From assembly GCA_050084515.1 (NCBI GenBank), contig CM114275.1:16802001-16866000 (forward strand): a DNA stretch of 64,000 nt. The letters are read 5' to 3'. Below the pieces are notes generated by a model. That model was not told the origin of the DNA. It saw nothing but the letters and a program-made list of their open reading frames with translations, and ran no database searches. This document shows, in pieces, positions 12,101 through 24,300 of the stretch. Each line of letters opens with the position of its first letter. Positions within the stretch are counted from its first letter, which is position 1. Origin of the DNA: Blasia pusilla (lineage: Eukaryota; Marchantiophyta; Marchantiopsida; Blasiales). The position numbers and the translations under genes are program-made.

Positions 12101-13425
12101 ACGTCTGGCATAGCTGGTTACACTGCTGCTTCCTTCTTCAAACAGTTGGAGGGAACTAACTGGGTTAGTTCTTGTTTCACCTTATAATTTCTGTATAAAC
12201 CATACAATTTGATTTTTACTTGCGGCACCTTTTAGGCTGAAGTGAAATGTCTATGGGCTTGTTGAAAATTCTGTGACCATTTATGCTTGTCCCATTAGTA
12301 GCATCCACGAAATGAGCTGATTTCTATGGTGTACACAAAATTTTATTTCATTGAACTAGTAGATTTTTCAATTACAAATTCTGGCCGACAAAGCACAAGT
12401 TTTGCCAACCTACTTCGCCAGGATCATGGTTTATGTGATGCCATGGGCGTTGATGGGGGGAATCTCATGAATGTGGTGGTTTGCTTTCAGGTAAGGAATA
12501 TCGTGTTGACGGCAGCACTCTTCTGCGGGCCATTGTTCCTAGTTTTCTGCTTCTTAAATACGGTTGCTATCTTCTACACAGCCAATGCTGCCCTGCCTTT
12601 TGGAACCATTCTGGTTATCCTTCTGATCTGGACTCTTGTCAGCTCACCACTGCTTATTTTAGGAGGCATTGCTGGGAAAAATAGCAAAGCGGAATTTCAA
12701 GCTCCTTGTCGCACTACCAAATATCCCAGAGAGATTCCATCTTTACCATGGTATAGGCAAACGGTGCCACAAATGGCAATGGCAGGCTTTCTTCCATTCA
12801 GTGCCATATACATTGAACTTTTCTACATCTTTGCCAGTATCTGGGGTCACAAGGTGTATATCATTGCCAGTATTCTCTTCATTGTCTTCATTATTCTTAT
12901 CATTGTTACGGCCTTCATCACTATTGCCTTGACCTACTTTCAGCTTGCAGTTGAAGACCATCAATGGTGGTGGAGGTATGAAGCAAGACCTCAACATCCT
13001 TGCCGCAATATTTAGCTTGCTCATATTTGTTCAGATTTTCAGATCCTGAAAGGTTCAGACTGAAATTTTCGTAGTTTTTGTTTTAATTTAATTTTCAGTC
13101 ATGTCCCAAGTAAGACTGGTCTTTAAAAAGTTGATGTCTTTTATTCATGCAAATAGTTGCATTTAATGCACATTTTTGCACCTAACACTGGGTTCATGTT
13201 CGCAGATCTGTGCTTTGTGGTGGCTCAACTGGTTTGTTTATCTTCGGCTACTGCTTTTACTACTACTTTGCTCGTGCCGAGATGACTGGTTTCATGCAGA
13301 CATCATACTTCTTTGGATACATGTCTTGTGTGTGCTTTGGATTTTTCCTCATGCTTGGTACCGTCGGATTTAGGGCATCGCTCTTGTTTGTACGTCACAT
13401 CTACCGGTCTATCAAATGTGAGTAA
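9121..13425 (+). CDS. Transmembrane 9 superfamily (TM9SF/EMP70/nonaspanin) protein
   Basis: Seven exons: 9121-9281, 10690-10730, 10924-11488, 11672-11809, 12007-12163, 12491-12975 and 13206-13425. All joins keep phase and use GT-AG, giving 588 residues, close to plant TMN1-type proteins. A signal peptide (residues 1 to about 27) leads into a lumenal domain with GPFNNP|SETYRYFDLPFC and LGEVLNGDR. The first membrane helix is near residues 221-249 and eight more follow. Family motifs include ALVGVFYPYNRG, GIAGKNSKAEFQAPCRT and AGFLPFSAIYIEL. The protein ends RHIYRSIKCE, which carries the KxD/E COPI-retention signal of Golgi EMP70 proteins. The expected role is a Golgi/endosomal nine-spanning protein in membrane sorting. 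The start ATG at 9121 gives the signal peptide; no better upstream ATG is in frame. Intron 1 is long (1408 bp). No defects are seen. Confidence 0.95.
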
Positions 13426-14528
13426 AGAGTTTCTTGTTAGCAAGCTGGCGGCAAGTAAACATACTGGTTCAACTTCACAGAGTACAGTCGGTCCTTCATT
13501 ATCAAAAGGAAGTGAGTGAATTGTCAAAGTGAAGGCAAGGAGGAAAGCATGGCAAGTTATCACTGATGGGTAGAATTTCAAGAACAATGGGTGGTTCTTG
13601 TTAGAAGTGAATGGGTTTGTTACAAAAGGAATGTAGACTCATTTAATAATATGCGTCGCAGGTATAGATGTCCGTTTTAGGCAGAATGACCGCCACTAAC
13701 TCATTTGTGGAGATAGCAGAGGACTGTGGTTATGAGGTGGTAGTAGATTTTGCTGGTAGCCTTGTTGATTTAAAACTTCAAAGCATTTAGCCAGAACCTT
13801 CTTATGGGGTTCTTGTGGATATCCTACCCCGCAAACCGCAACAAGTGGCAGAGGTAACTTCTGAAATCAAGCCACCTTAGATCAAAGGCATCGGGTTCCC
13901 TTGATTTTTCTCATGGCTTTTAGGGCGAAGTAGAGCTGTATCATATAATTGCAATAATAAAGTCATCAGTTTTGATCTCAGTTGGATCTGTCACATCAAA
14001 GAGTCAATTTCTTATCTAAGCCAATTAGATAGAATTGAACAACAAATCTTCCAGGGATGATTTCGTTTGGGAAGTTTCAATGATTTGATAGAACTTATAG
14101 TTCTCAACCTAGTTGAGAACGAGCCTAACCATTGTGGTTTCACTCCCATATCTCACCTCTAACCAATGCACCAGAATGTGGAGACTTGTTAGGGTTGATG
14201 TACTCATTGTTCAAGAGATTGGACCAATCTGCTGGAACTCATGAACTTTTCACAGTTACTAGGGTTCAAAAGTGTCATGGTTTTTCCTTCCTATTCATGG
14301 TTTTACATGTCAAAAATATTGTGTAGCAGGTGAGAAAGAAAAGACACCAGAAAATGAGGGACCTCATAGGGAAAGTTTTCCATATAGCTTGCGTTACTGT
14401 CCATGATATATATCTTCATCCAAGTATATATTACCCACATGAGAAGTCAATAGAGAACTCATGAATCTACTTCATTTTGATGTTGTGTACTATCATATTT
14501 ATTCCAGCGAATTATAAATTCAATATTC
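13426..14528. other. 3' flank of the TM9SF gene; no other gene seen
   Basis: This should include the 3' UTR of the TM9SF gene. An AATAAA-like 'aataataaagtc' lies at about 13953. Short frames show no family features. Confidence 0.45.
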
Positions 14529-14782
14529 ATGAGAAATGTATACAATATTTCTCATTTGTTTTGTAGATTAAAAAAGTTATATTTCAAAGAGTGGTATATA
14601 GTTGGTTGTGGTGTTTTGAATGTTGTGTGGTTCCGATCATGCATTTGGAGGCCAAATGATGCATGCCGATTTGCATATTTCTTCATTGACATTGGAATTG
14701 GAGGAAGTAGAATGTACGGTTTATCCAAAATGTCTAAATTCCTTGAGGGCATGTCGGACGAATATTTGTCTTCGAAATATTC

Positions 14783-14824
14783 GTAGAGTACAAATGGCAC
14801 CTTGAGGTGCCATTTGTACTCTAC
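14783..14824. repeat. Perfect 20-bp inverted repeat with 2-bp spacer, next to a second hairpin
   Basis: Arm 14783-14802 (GTAGAGTACAAATGGCACCT) is followed by 'tg' and its exact reverse complement (14805-14824). Directly to the left is a 9-bp hairpin (14759-14767 with 14775-14783, arm CGAATATTT). The right arm continues into reverse-strand gypsy sequence, so the palindrome sits at the broken end of that copy. Confidence 0.9.
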
Positions 14825-15715
14825 CATCCTTCCAAATTCGTAAAGTGTGTCTACCCTCTTATTTGAATCGCCTAGTTGATTGTAGGATTCAATAGTGTTC
14901 TTTGGCATCCATGTTGGGGGTGATGTTGGCGGTGAGTAAATGCTCTAAAACTATCCCATCCTTGTGGATGCTTCTACAATCTACTTCCTCCCCATTGGCC
15001 TTTGGATATGTGGATTCTACGTTTGACCCCGTCATCGTAACTGATGTTGTATGGCTCTCCATGGCTAGGAAAACCAAACAGGCATATGCGTATCATGTCC
15101 TCGCTATTCTCGCAATGCAAATGAGCTCCAAATCCCATCTGGTTGATTTAAGTATGGGCTCCAACTCAAACCATATGCATATTGGTTGAGTCTCCTAAGT
15201 CAATGTACTAGTTGGAAATCATATTCAAGTAACAACAAAACATACATGGCAAACTCTTGTAAGCTATCAAATTGCATAAACGATTTAACTAACTAATAAT
15301 ACGAGAAAAGGGATTACTAATAACATCTACAATGCGAGACGATCCATATTCCAACCAAGCACTCTCTCGTGTATGAGCTGCACCTTGCCTCTATAATATT
15401 ATTCAATTGGTTGGCAAAAACCACTACAAACTCTTTATCCTTACTATCATGTTGGGAGAGCATCGCACGTAGTCCCAACATACTCAAATTAGTGTAAAGT
15501 TGGAAAGAATATCCCCAAACTAGTCTCCTTAAGATAGATGCGTACATTAACGGATCCTTGAGCAGCCCAAATTCTCCCTTACCCTTTCCCCCACTTTCAT
15601 TTGTGATACATCTTTGTGGCAAAGTAAGTGGATTTGGAATCATGGTGAATCCTTTGATATACCATCGACAACAGTTCACCAATCTAATGAATATACGAAT
15701 GTAACTTACGTACAT
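14800..15715 (-). pseudogene. Gypsy pol remnant B (reverse): RT C-terminus, RNase H, linker
   Basis: On the reverse strand the frame 15715-15317 shows RLVNCCRWYIKGFTMI, YTNLSMLGLRAMLSQHD and EARCSSYTRECLVGIW, the RT thumb/RNase H start of the PHD-gypsy family. The frame 15077-14889 shows AMESHTTS and IHKDGIVLEHL, the linker before the integrase. 14900-14825 matches the sequence found at 37350-37450 in copy C. Sequence between the two parts is lost or diverged. It ends at the palindrome at 14783-14824. Confidence 0.7.
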
Positions 15716-16019
15716 CTAGTATGGAATGCGAGAAATAGCCTCTCCCCTTGTCTGCCGAACACCCAATTTTCTTGAATATATGGTAAAATGATAAATAAAT
15801 CAAGCCCGTGGGACCCAAAGGATGAAAAGGTTAAAAAACATATGATAAGTAATACTCCGAAAGAGAAAAAGACCATAAAGGCCTTATCCTAGCCAATGCC
15901 TAGAGCACTTGAGCAATGAGTAATAATATCCTTGATATGATAACCTAAATCACAAGTCACTAGTTGTAGTAAAGAATATAAATTCCCCATATCAATTTTA
16001 TGAGCTAATCTAATCTTTT

Positions 16020-17800
16020 CATATTTTGGACATGTAACAAACACATGTTCTTTATCATTAATACTTCCTACGTCACATAACTTACAAATTCATTCGCTTA
16101 TATCAATGTTGAGCCATCGTCTTTCCTTTATGCCTAGTCTATAAGACCCCGTCCGATGCCATGCAATAACATGACGTAAGAATGTGGAGATCCCCGCAAG
16201 TAGGTACCATTGTTCAAAATATACAAGCATAGGATTAATATGAGGTTGATAATACTCCATTTTTGTGTTCGGGTTGCAGTATAGAATATTGAGAAATCAC
16301 TTTTACAGATGCTCACTGAGTGCCACCAGTTCCAAGTTCCAATCCCCTTTAGTCATATTCCATTTTGTAGACTAAGTCACCACATCTGTAATCCACCCTA
16401 TGGAGCGTGTGGCTCGTAAAGTTTGATGAGGAAGGCAAGAAATATCAAGAGATCTCACCCTTACTATATAAGTGATGGTCAAGTAGAAAACTTCCGCTCT
16501 GAGCGGTAGACAACTTGTTTCCGCAAGAAGAATAGCACAAGGAGTTTGGTTTCTCACACCCAATGCTTCTTGTAGAAAGATCTTTTGTACCCTATCCACG
16601 TGCTCTAAACCCATCTTCTTACAAGTAGGGCTCCAAACTTGGATCCCATCTAAGATTACAGGGAGAACTAAGCTTCTAAATAAGAACTTCCTTAGACCCC
16701 AAGATACAAGATGAGCTTGTCTAGACCGATTTAAAAGTGAATATATAGCTTTATAACCTGCTTATACTCTTTTTTTTAAGGCAAAGTGCCCAACTATAAT
16801 CATGAGAGAAATCAATGCCTAGATACTTATAGCTCTTCACTTCTTCTAATTTTCGACCTTTGTAAAAGAATGAGAACTTAGATCTAGTGCCCACTACAAC
16901 AAATTTACACTTTCTCCATGTTAATCTCCATATGATTCTTGGTATAAAAAATTTCCAAAGTGTTGAGGTGTTTTTGTGAACTAATGGCATTACGTGCTAG
17001 TAATATGACATCATCTACATGCAATAAAGCTTTGATAACGAAGTCTCCAAACTTCACACCTTCACTTTCACACTCGTCCAACCACTTTTCAATATCATCT
17101 ATGAAAACTCCAAATAGAGTAGGGAAGAGTGGACAACCTTGAGTGACTCTAATAGTAGACAAGCTCTCTTGAGCTTGTGAATCTTTGATTTTGGCCTGAA
17201 CAGATATGTACAATGTAGCCACAACAACAAGGAGATTTTGTGGAACTCCTACGGATTGGAGCGTGTCCCATAAAAGCTTACGAGGGATTGTATCAAAAGC
17301 TTTCTTGAAATCGATGAAACCACATAACAAAACTTTCCCACTACTCTTAGATCTCTCCCATAGAACATGTAAGGCCAAGATATGATCGATGGTGTTGTGT
17401 GTTGGACGAAAACCAATTTGTAATCTTGCTCTCTTTTGGAAAGACTCGATCCATGTGCTCAACTTTGACTCCACTAATTTCCCAAAAAGCTCGGAAAAAT
17501 ACTACCCATCATGATAGTGCGATAGTTTATCACCAAATCTTTCCTTCTTAATTTGTAAATAAGAATAATCTCCCGTAGTGACAAAGTAGTAGAAAAACCA
17601 TAGATAGCATCATCATCCAATACTTTGGTGAGGATTGGCCCAATAGGATCTCCTCCCCACTTGAGAAGTTCAAAAAAAGGACCATCCAAATCTTCACATT
17701 CGCCATTTGCTAGTTTTCTAAGTTGAGTCATTACCTCTCCACCAAAGAATAATCCTCGGATGCCTTCACAATGGGGCATTGAGGTAGCATCGAGGAAGAA
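16020..17800 (-). pseudogene. Non-LTR retrotransposon (LINE) reverse transcriptase, broken
   Basis: Reverse-strand frames give a LINE RT in order. 17779-17474 carries the finger region (LREIILIYKL). 17474-16905 carries QIGFRPTHNTIDHI, GFIDFKKAFDTIP, VTQGCPLFPTLFG and HVDDVILLA, where the active-site YADD is altered to HVDD. 16900-16800 carries GRKLEEVKSYKYLGIDFSH. 16614-16372 is the usual post-RT helical region, and about 16095-16030 holds a C-terminal CxxC...H...C knuckle (CKLCD ... EHVFVTC). Frameshifts divide these pieces. The 5' endonuclease domain is not recognisable upstream of 17800. Confidence 0.85.
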
Positions 17801-18106
17801 ATAAAGCTTTTCAGAAGAATTTGGATCAAGAGTAGGTTTTGATAATCATACTACTAACCGTTTCCAAAATGATTCGGGGTTGTTATGGAGTTCCCTTGTT
17901 AAAGACTCCTCCTTATGCCGCAAGAATGCTCATTTCTTAGATTGGACTAAGTTTTTGTAAAGGCTGGTCATGACTAGCAGACTTGGGATATCTAAAGATG
18001 TTGGATTCTCAACATCCACTTTTCTCAGCACCATTAATATGATCGACCACCTTGTATGAGGAGAAGCCTAGATTTAAGGTTCTGATTTAGACGTCAAAGG
18101 AGTCAT

Positions 18107-18968
18107 TGTCGTGCGAATACACATCGCTGCCAACATACATCGACTGTCATGCACACTCATATCTAAGATCCATTTAGCTATGAATCCTAAAATTTCTAAA
18201 CCTGAACACCTAGACAAGCCCAATATAAAGTTGAATCCGCAATGTAAACTCTGATGAAATCTGCAATCAATCGTGCTTCATCCAAACAACCATACTCATG
18301 ATTCACATACACCCTGGTGTAACAACAAGAGAAAGTATACACAAGGATTACCAAAATGTGTGATCTCCTTATTGATCACGCATATCCCACTCTTCAAGAG
18401 AGAATCCAGGCTCAATACATGCAAGTCGCGCTATATCACAGATCCCAACAAGGGTCTGCAATCCTAAGGAGATGAGCTCCAAATGAGCCTCATCCAAGAT
18501 ATACCCCCCTGGACACCTCCATGGGTGACGTGTACACACATGTCACCTCCCTCCTAGTAGGTCACTACCCACCTGTAGTACACCCATACTAGCTCCTTAA
18601 CAACTTCACATGTGGTCCCCTCATGAGATCAACTACCAACTAACCCACCACCCTATAGGTCCAAGTGGAGCCATACATGGCTGGGAAGGTCAAACTCTCC
18701 AAGGTTTCCACTGCTCATAAAGGGAAGGGTGACCTACACTCGTAGGTCACGTCCTAAGAGCAGGTCAAATACTACCTCTCAAAATAGGGCAGTACAAGAC
18801 CCCTCTAAGGCCTCGATATTATCTTGCCCTACGCCTCATCTACCATGATAGTTGTCATGTGAATACACATCGCTGCCAACATACATCGGATGTCATGCAC
18901 ACACATGTCTAAGATCCATCTAGCTATGAATCCTAACATCTATACACTTGAACGATCGGACAATCCCA
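18107..18968 (-). mobile_element. Reverse-oriented LTR of the PHD-gypsy family (diverged subfamily)
   Basis: Read on the reverse strand, a G-run polypurine tract (complement of 18971-18980, 'cgccccccac') precedes TGGGATTGTCC. The block ends CGCACGACA. As in LTR A, about 120 bp are repeated at both ends ('ttaggattcatagct ... gtatgttggcagcgatgtgtattc'). The middle matches 6740-6860. Confidence 0.6.
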
Positions 18969-19200
18969 ATCGCCCCCCACAGCTGGTGGTTAGGTCCCTC
19001 TAACTCCAGATAGCCTACGAAACAAGTCTAAATGCTATGCACCTTTTTGGTGCTAAGATTAGGAGGTCGGGTGCTATGTCGCCCCATCGTTAGTCACCTT
19101 CCTACAATCTATAACATCAAGAGTCATCTTGTATCTACCTATCACACCTATGTACATCTGGGACAAAGCCAACGTCCCTTAGGAACCAAGTCAAGAGTAA
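18969..19200 (-). pseudogene. 3' end of a reverse gypsy copy: PHD-finger tail and spacer
   Basis: The reverse strand carries the 'taaccaccagctgtgggggg' spacer and, at about 19150-19195, 'tttgtcccagatgtacatag', which equals the final CPRC-T-stop of the PHD finger in copy A. The rest of this copy is missing. Confidence 0.55.
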
Positions 19201-19559
19201 TGACATACTTAACTCTTATCACCGATGCACTGACTTTCACTTGTAAAAATATAGCTTCAAATTGTTGGGTTCTTCTTTTGGTATCTATTCTATCAATTTA
19301 GGAATTCCCATAAGCTTATATACTAAACATGTATTTGTTTCTGATTTCAAATGTTTGCATATTGACACCTACAATGTGAAATGTGTTTTAGGGGGTTCCA
19401 AAAAGAGAGATTTCTGCTCATGGAACAGCAAGAGAAGAGGTTCCATCATCACACCCCACTAGTACAAATTTTAGTGGGGCTTCACAGGTAGCTTTCACAA
19501 AAGTTCAAAATTGGTTAGTGTAGTGGCCATGGATAGAGAGGAAAATGATGGAAATTTTT

Positions 19560-20984
19560 CATAGAAATCATTGACATCTTGTATTATTTGTATGTTATGC
19601 TTGAGAGGGAGTCGAATCAGATCTCACTTCCCACTTGACTGAGGTGGAGACCAGATTGGATGGAGGTCTACGTGATATGAGATCCCAAATTGAAAATGGC
19701 TAGAGGGAGCAACAAAATAAATGGGATGATCTTCAGGCGAGTTACCAACTTCTTGAGGAGAAGTTGAGTGTACTTTTGCGTATGGTCTCAAAATTGGCTC
19801 AAAGTGGAAAAGAAACAACGTCTACTGTGTCAATTGATGATGCACTTGTAGACAAGCCATCAACCTTGAAAACTACGTTCCTTTTCTTATATAAGTCCAG
19901 TTAGGTTTCATTAAGGCACTCTAAATTATGATCAGTTTTTCTCATTTCCACATCATGATCTAATTGCTTCTATGTATGGCTTGTGCAGGGCGTCATCAAG
20001 AATCGCATGAGCTTAGAGACAATGTTGAGAACCTTGTTGAGGCTAAAAGTTCTCCTAAGAAAAAGAGGACAAAGCCTCACATGAATGTTGGCTTTGATAG
20101 GTGAAAATCTTAGACACATCTTCTTGTAGGTTAAATCACTTATATTCTCTGTTGCAAGTTGTATGGAAATTTTTAGTGTAGGTGTACCATAATTATACAA
20201 TGATTTGCAATGTAAATCTAAAATTCCACAAGAACTAAGAAAGTCCACAGTGTTGATACGGTGAACCATGTGTTGAACAATAGCTCTTCAAGTGTAATGA
20301 TCAAAGGTAACACTCAAGCATCTGCCATATTTTGTACCGACATTTTCCAATTTCTCCATATCTCTATTCCATATTTCAGCAATAACAATTTCAAGTTGGA
20401 TATGGTGAGTGATTACTCACTTACCTCACAAAGACCATACCAAAATTTATTGGCATTTTTCTATTGCTCTTGTGCAAGTAAACTCCATCACATCCGTTTG
20501 TGTTATTTTATTATTTTCCTCTCTGGGTTCCCCCTTGTTTCCATCGATGGGTTGATTGATCATACTCACCTTATAAACAGTAGTGACAAAGCTAAATTTG
20601 TGACTACTACAATAACCCATTGTGTATATCTCAACTCTATTTTCTTTATAGTCCATGTTTTCATTATTCTATTTGCACTTGCTGAGATCTAGGAATGTTG
20701 AAGTACATGTCAAGAATGGGAGCAAACTACATGTATGACAACAACAACCAATTCAATCATTTATTGTGTTTATGAGTGGCGAAAGTGAGAATTTTCTCAG
20801 GTGATAATAATGTTCCATACATTAATCTTTTTGAAGTTTAATGTTCTATAGGTGAAGCAATAGTGGACATACAAGCTTCACCAAATATCAAGAAGAAGAT
20901 GAAGGCAACCACCGAGATGGTTGCAAGTGTGGGTAGTGAGTCAAAGTGTGACCCGAAAGTACTAAACAGCAAGAAGCACAGGGT
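19560..20984 (+). pseudogene. En/Spm (CACTA)-like element, 5' coding part
   Basis: Forward sequence 19610-19850 encodes a charged coiled-coil stretch (TEVETRLDGGLRDMRSQIENG, then a stop, then DDLQASYQLLEEKLSVLLRM). 19990-20100 encodes a Lys-rich piece, and 20850-20980 encodes VDIQASPNIKKKMKATTEMV. The last piece ends at a GT splice-donor-like site (20982). This is the pattern of En/Spm-type ORF products that end in a Tnp1-like domain, here found at 33718 beyond the inserted Mutator-like element. Frame breaks are present. The family call rests mainly on the downstream domain. Confidence 0.5.
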
Positions 20985-20993
20985 AAAATAATC
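20985..20993. repeat. Left target-site duplication of the Mutator-like element (AAAATAATC)
   Basis: The 9-mer AAAATAATC here recurs exactly at 33453-33461. Nine bp is the usual duplication length for Mutator-like elements. Confidence 0.7.
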
Positions 20994-21001
20994 GAGGTGC
21001 G

Positions 21002-21026
21002 GTAAGAGGAGAGGAAGAGAGGAGAG
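21002..21026 (+). repeat. Left terminal inverted repeat segment
   Basis: The purine-rich stretch GTAAGAGGAGAGGAAGAGAG and its continuation GAGAG match the reverse complement of 33400-33426, with one AG insertion. Low complexity weakens this evidence taken alone. Confidence 0.55.
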
Positions 21027-21389
21027 AGGAGAGAGGAAACTACCTTCAACCGAAATAGATACTTTTTTTTGAAGAGAGTTTCCGTTGGGTTGAAGAGAGG
21101 AAACTTTTTGTGTGAAATTTTTTGCAATTTATTGTTCATTTATTAAACAATCCCACAGTTTTTTTTTCCTCTTCCATATTTTGGCAACCCTTGTGAGTCC
21201 GACGAGTTGCAAATTGCACAAAATTAAGAAAACTTAAAAATCAATGGAATCATAAGTGTGGAACCAATCACTTTTTCCATCCAAGGTCTGGAAAAAATCT
21301 ATCATTTGCCCCGGGCTGAATAGAGTTCAAGCTCAAAGTGAAGGTTGAGAAAAAAATAAAAGTACAATCTAAAACCTCATTTTGCATCC

Positions 21390-24300
21390 TCAAAGTGGTT
21401 TGTTTAAGATACTTCGAACTTCTTTGAGGGACGGAATTGGTTGGTGGATTCCTACTCCTACCTCCGACTCTCTTAAAACTACCAGCAACACATAGTACAT
21501 GTGCTTACAAGGGAAATACCTTTTGCCACTTGTCTCTCTTTGGACAAAGTCATCACATGAACATGTGGGAAAGCAACAGATGTGCACCACATACACCCCT
21601 GTGACACTTGAATTTACAATGTTGTTCCTGACCCAATACATCCTTCCTATTCCATTGCCACTCAGGACATCTTTCGTGGCGATGATCTCCATTTTTGCCT
21701 CCCGAGCTGCTGCAATTCGTTTTGCTCTCTCCACCGTTGGCCTACACATTCTGTTTCTCTTCACCCCATTTCTAGACTCAAACAGAAATAATGGATTGAG
21801 ATCATCCACCTTCTCCGGGTACATGTTGACATCAATCTTGGGTTGAATACAAAATGCGAAGGTCTCTGTAATGCGAACATGCTCCAAACTTCCCCCGTCT
21901 ATGAGTCTGAAACCGGCACTTGTAAGATTGTCCACTTCGTCTTGAGTGCAGTTCGTGCCTACGGCGATGGGCCAAATCGTGGGGATATTCCCGGGAGCTC
22001 CAATGGCAGCCGGATAAGACTTCCGGAAAGCGCAAGATTCATTTGGGCAGAAGAAGTACTTCAATTGATCCCCGGTCCTCATGAAACGATCAAAGGTCTT
22101 GAGTCCCCAAAACCAGGCAAAGTGGTCGTCGGTCCTTATCTGATTCTTATTTAGGAAAGTGCCGCATGCTCTCCTAATGCCATCAGATTTTGCCCTGCAG
22201 GTGGGTCCACGTCCTGGGTTGCTCCAAGATATATGCCACCGTTTTAGGTTGCAATCCACCTCCATTACCCGAATCCCATATTGTTGAACCACCCTAGTGA
22301 CAGCATGTTGCGAACTTCCAGCAACGGAGGGCTTTTGAAATAAAACATTCACTGATTTTGGAGAAGTAACTCCATCATGGATTTGGGACAGGTCTGGGGT
22401 CCCCGAATACCTGGGCGGTGTAATTTCCTCATCCAAATCAATCACCGGATTTGTTCCTCGATCTTTGCCTCTTCCCCGCTCAAGTCAAGATACTTATCTG
22501 GTCTCCACGAGTCTCGTTCGGACTGCTCCACCACCATCTGTATGGGACGTCTTGAAACCCGCCCACGAATATCCCCACTTATGTGTACGTCTTGCTCGAG
22601 TGGAGTTCCAGCTACGCACCGGTTGAAGGCTTCGACATACAATTTTTCATCACGAGATCTCACGGCCATACGACATAGAGCTCGTAGATCGACCCTTTTC
22701 CTTTTGTTATGCCTTTTTTGAGGAAGATATGGGATCTTTGCAGATCGTAGCATTGCTCTTGCCTGGTCTTGTTGGCATGCCTCCACAAGTGAAATTCGTT
22801 GGCATGCTTGTGACGACCTCAAGAGGAATGAACACTTTCGCTCCACTTGTGTTGGGGGGAGGGCATTTTCATGAACGTTCAATCCAACGCGGCGGCAATG
22901 TTAGAAGGAGCGAAAATAACCAGAGTCAAAGAAATAAGCGACGCCGAACCAAACGGGTTGCAGGCCGAGGCATCCCATGAAGCGACTCTTCGACCCGTCG
23001 GGTCCCGACGTGTTGTAACCTTAAACCCACCTACTGCAACCCGTCGGGTTCCGACGGGTTGCAAGGCCGAGGCATCCCATGAACGACTCTGTGACCCGTC
23101 GGGTCCCGACGGGTTGCACACTCGGGACGACACCAAACATCTGGATGCAACCCGTCGGTTTCCGTCGGGTTGCACACTCGGGCAACCCGTCGGTTTCCGT
23201 CGAGTTGCACACTCGGGCAACCGTCGCATCCGAAACTGACTTGCTTGGTTTCTTGGGTTTGAAATCCATATAATTCCCACGCTTCTCACCCTGAGCTACA
23301 ACTTTACAAACAATTCTCAGCGTGAGCTTGACAAGACAAAATAGTGAACTCACCTGCCGCATGAAGTTTCCCCATTGTCTCATACGTCATACCCACCAAC
23401 TCAACCAAGAGCACAACTCTTTGTACTTCCCCTCAATCGCATGCTTCCTCCACCACCCATGAAGTTCTTCTGGCGGTCCATGGCCGCTTCAAGGTTTTTT
23501 GTGCTTGGAGCGTTGGAGTAGAGTGACATGCTCTGTCCTCTTATTCTCCTTGATGCAAGATTTGGTGTGGGTCACTGTTGTTGCCAATGGAAAGCATCCG
23601 ACCTTTCCCTCTCTGGTTGAACCTCTCCACCCAGAACACTTCCGGATAGCAATCCACCCAGGTTGTGCATTGTCCGCCATGAACCCATAAATTTCGGAGG
23701 TGGCCTTTTGTTTTCCTTCACCACCTCCAATAAGAGTAACCAACACATCTTCAAAGTGCCAACGTCTTTACGCCTTTACTTCACACACAAATATAGTTTT
23801 GAGTCCCTTCTCCACATGGTCATAAACGTGAGCACCCATCGTCAACCATCCGTTCAACACTGCACCAAATATCAAAGTTGACCCGGCTCCGTAAAGATCT
23901 TCCCCTTCCCTCATTCGATCTATAAGATCGAGGCCACTCGAGGGACTGTGGTTGACATTTTGAAGACATAGGCCCTGGATCCTCGCCTCCTTGGCCCATG
24001 AAGCGCCATCTCTGAATGAATGGAAATCTGGAGTTGGCCTTGATTAGCGATGGCATCCATTACGGTGTCTTTCCATCGAACTCGATCGACGCAGACAAAT
24101 TCGGAAGCATTCGGGATCAGCGAGAAATGCGAGATTTTCCCAGTTGTTTCTCCTCAACCGTGATCTCGCCCTGTCCAGGGATTCCAAGAAATTGTTCACA
24201 AATTTGTGATGCCGTTGTGAGCTTGATCACCCCGGGCTTTGAACCCAGAGAGTTTCTGAAGACCTCGGCTACTTTCTTCGCCACATCCTCCTTGATGTGT

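Noticed and set aside
16880-16910. CACTACAACAAATT, similar to the complement of the putative CACTA end at 35269
   Set aside because: On the reverse strand it encodes part of the LINE frame (KCKFVVVG), so the match is most likely chance.
18010-18106. Possible second chromodomain directly after the reverse LTR
   Set aside because: Only a few residues fit (FDV, then YKVV) and there are stops; too weak to call.
19454-19479. CACTA...TAGTG within 20 bp
   Set aside because: It is an 8-bp hairpin (CCCCACTA/TAGTGGGG) without internal sequence; not an element.
22990-23225. CRISPR-like array
   Set aside because: Units are self-complementary, spacing is irregular, spacers resemble each other, and the context is a plant transposon intron.
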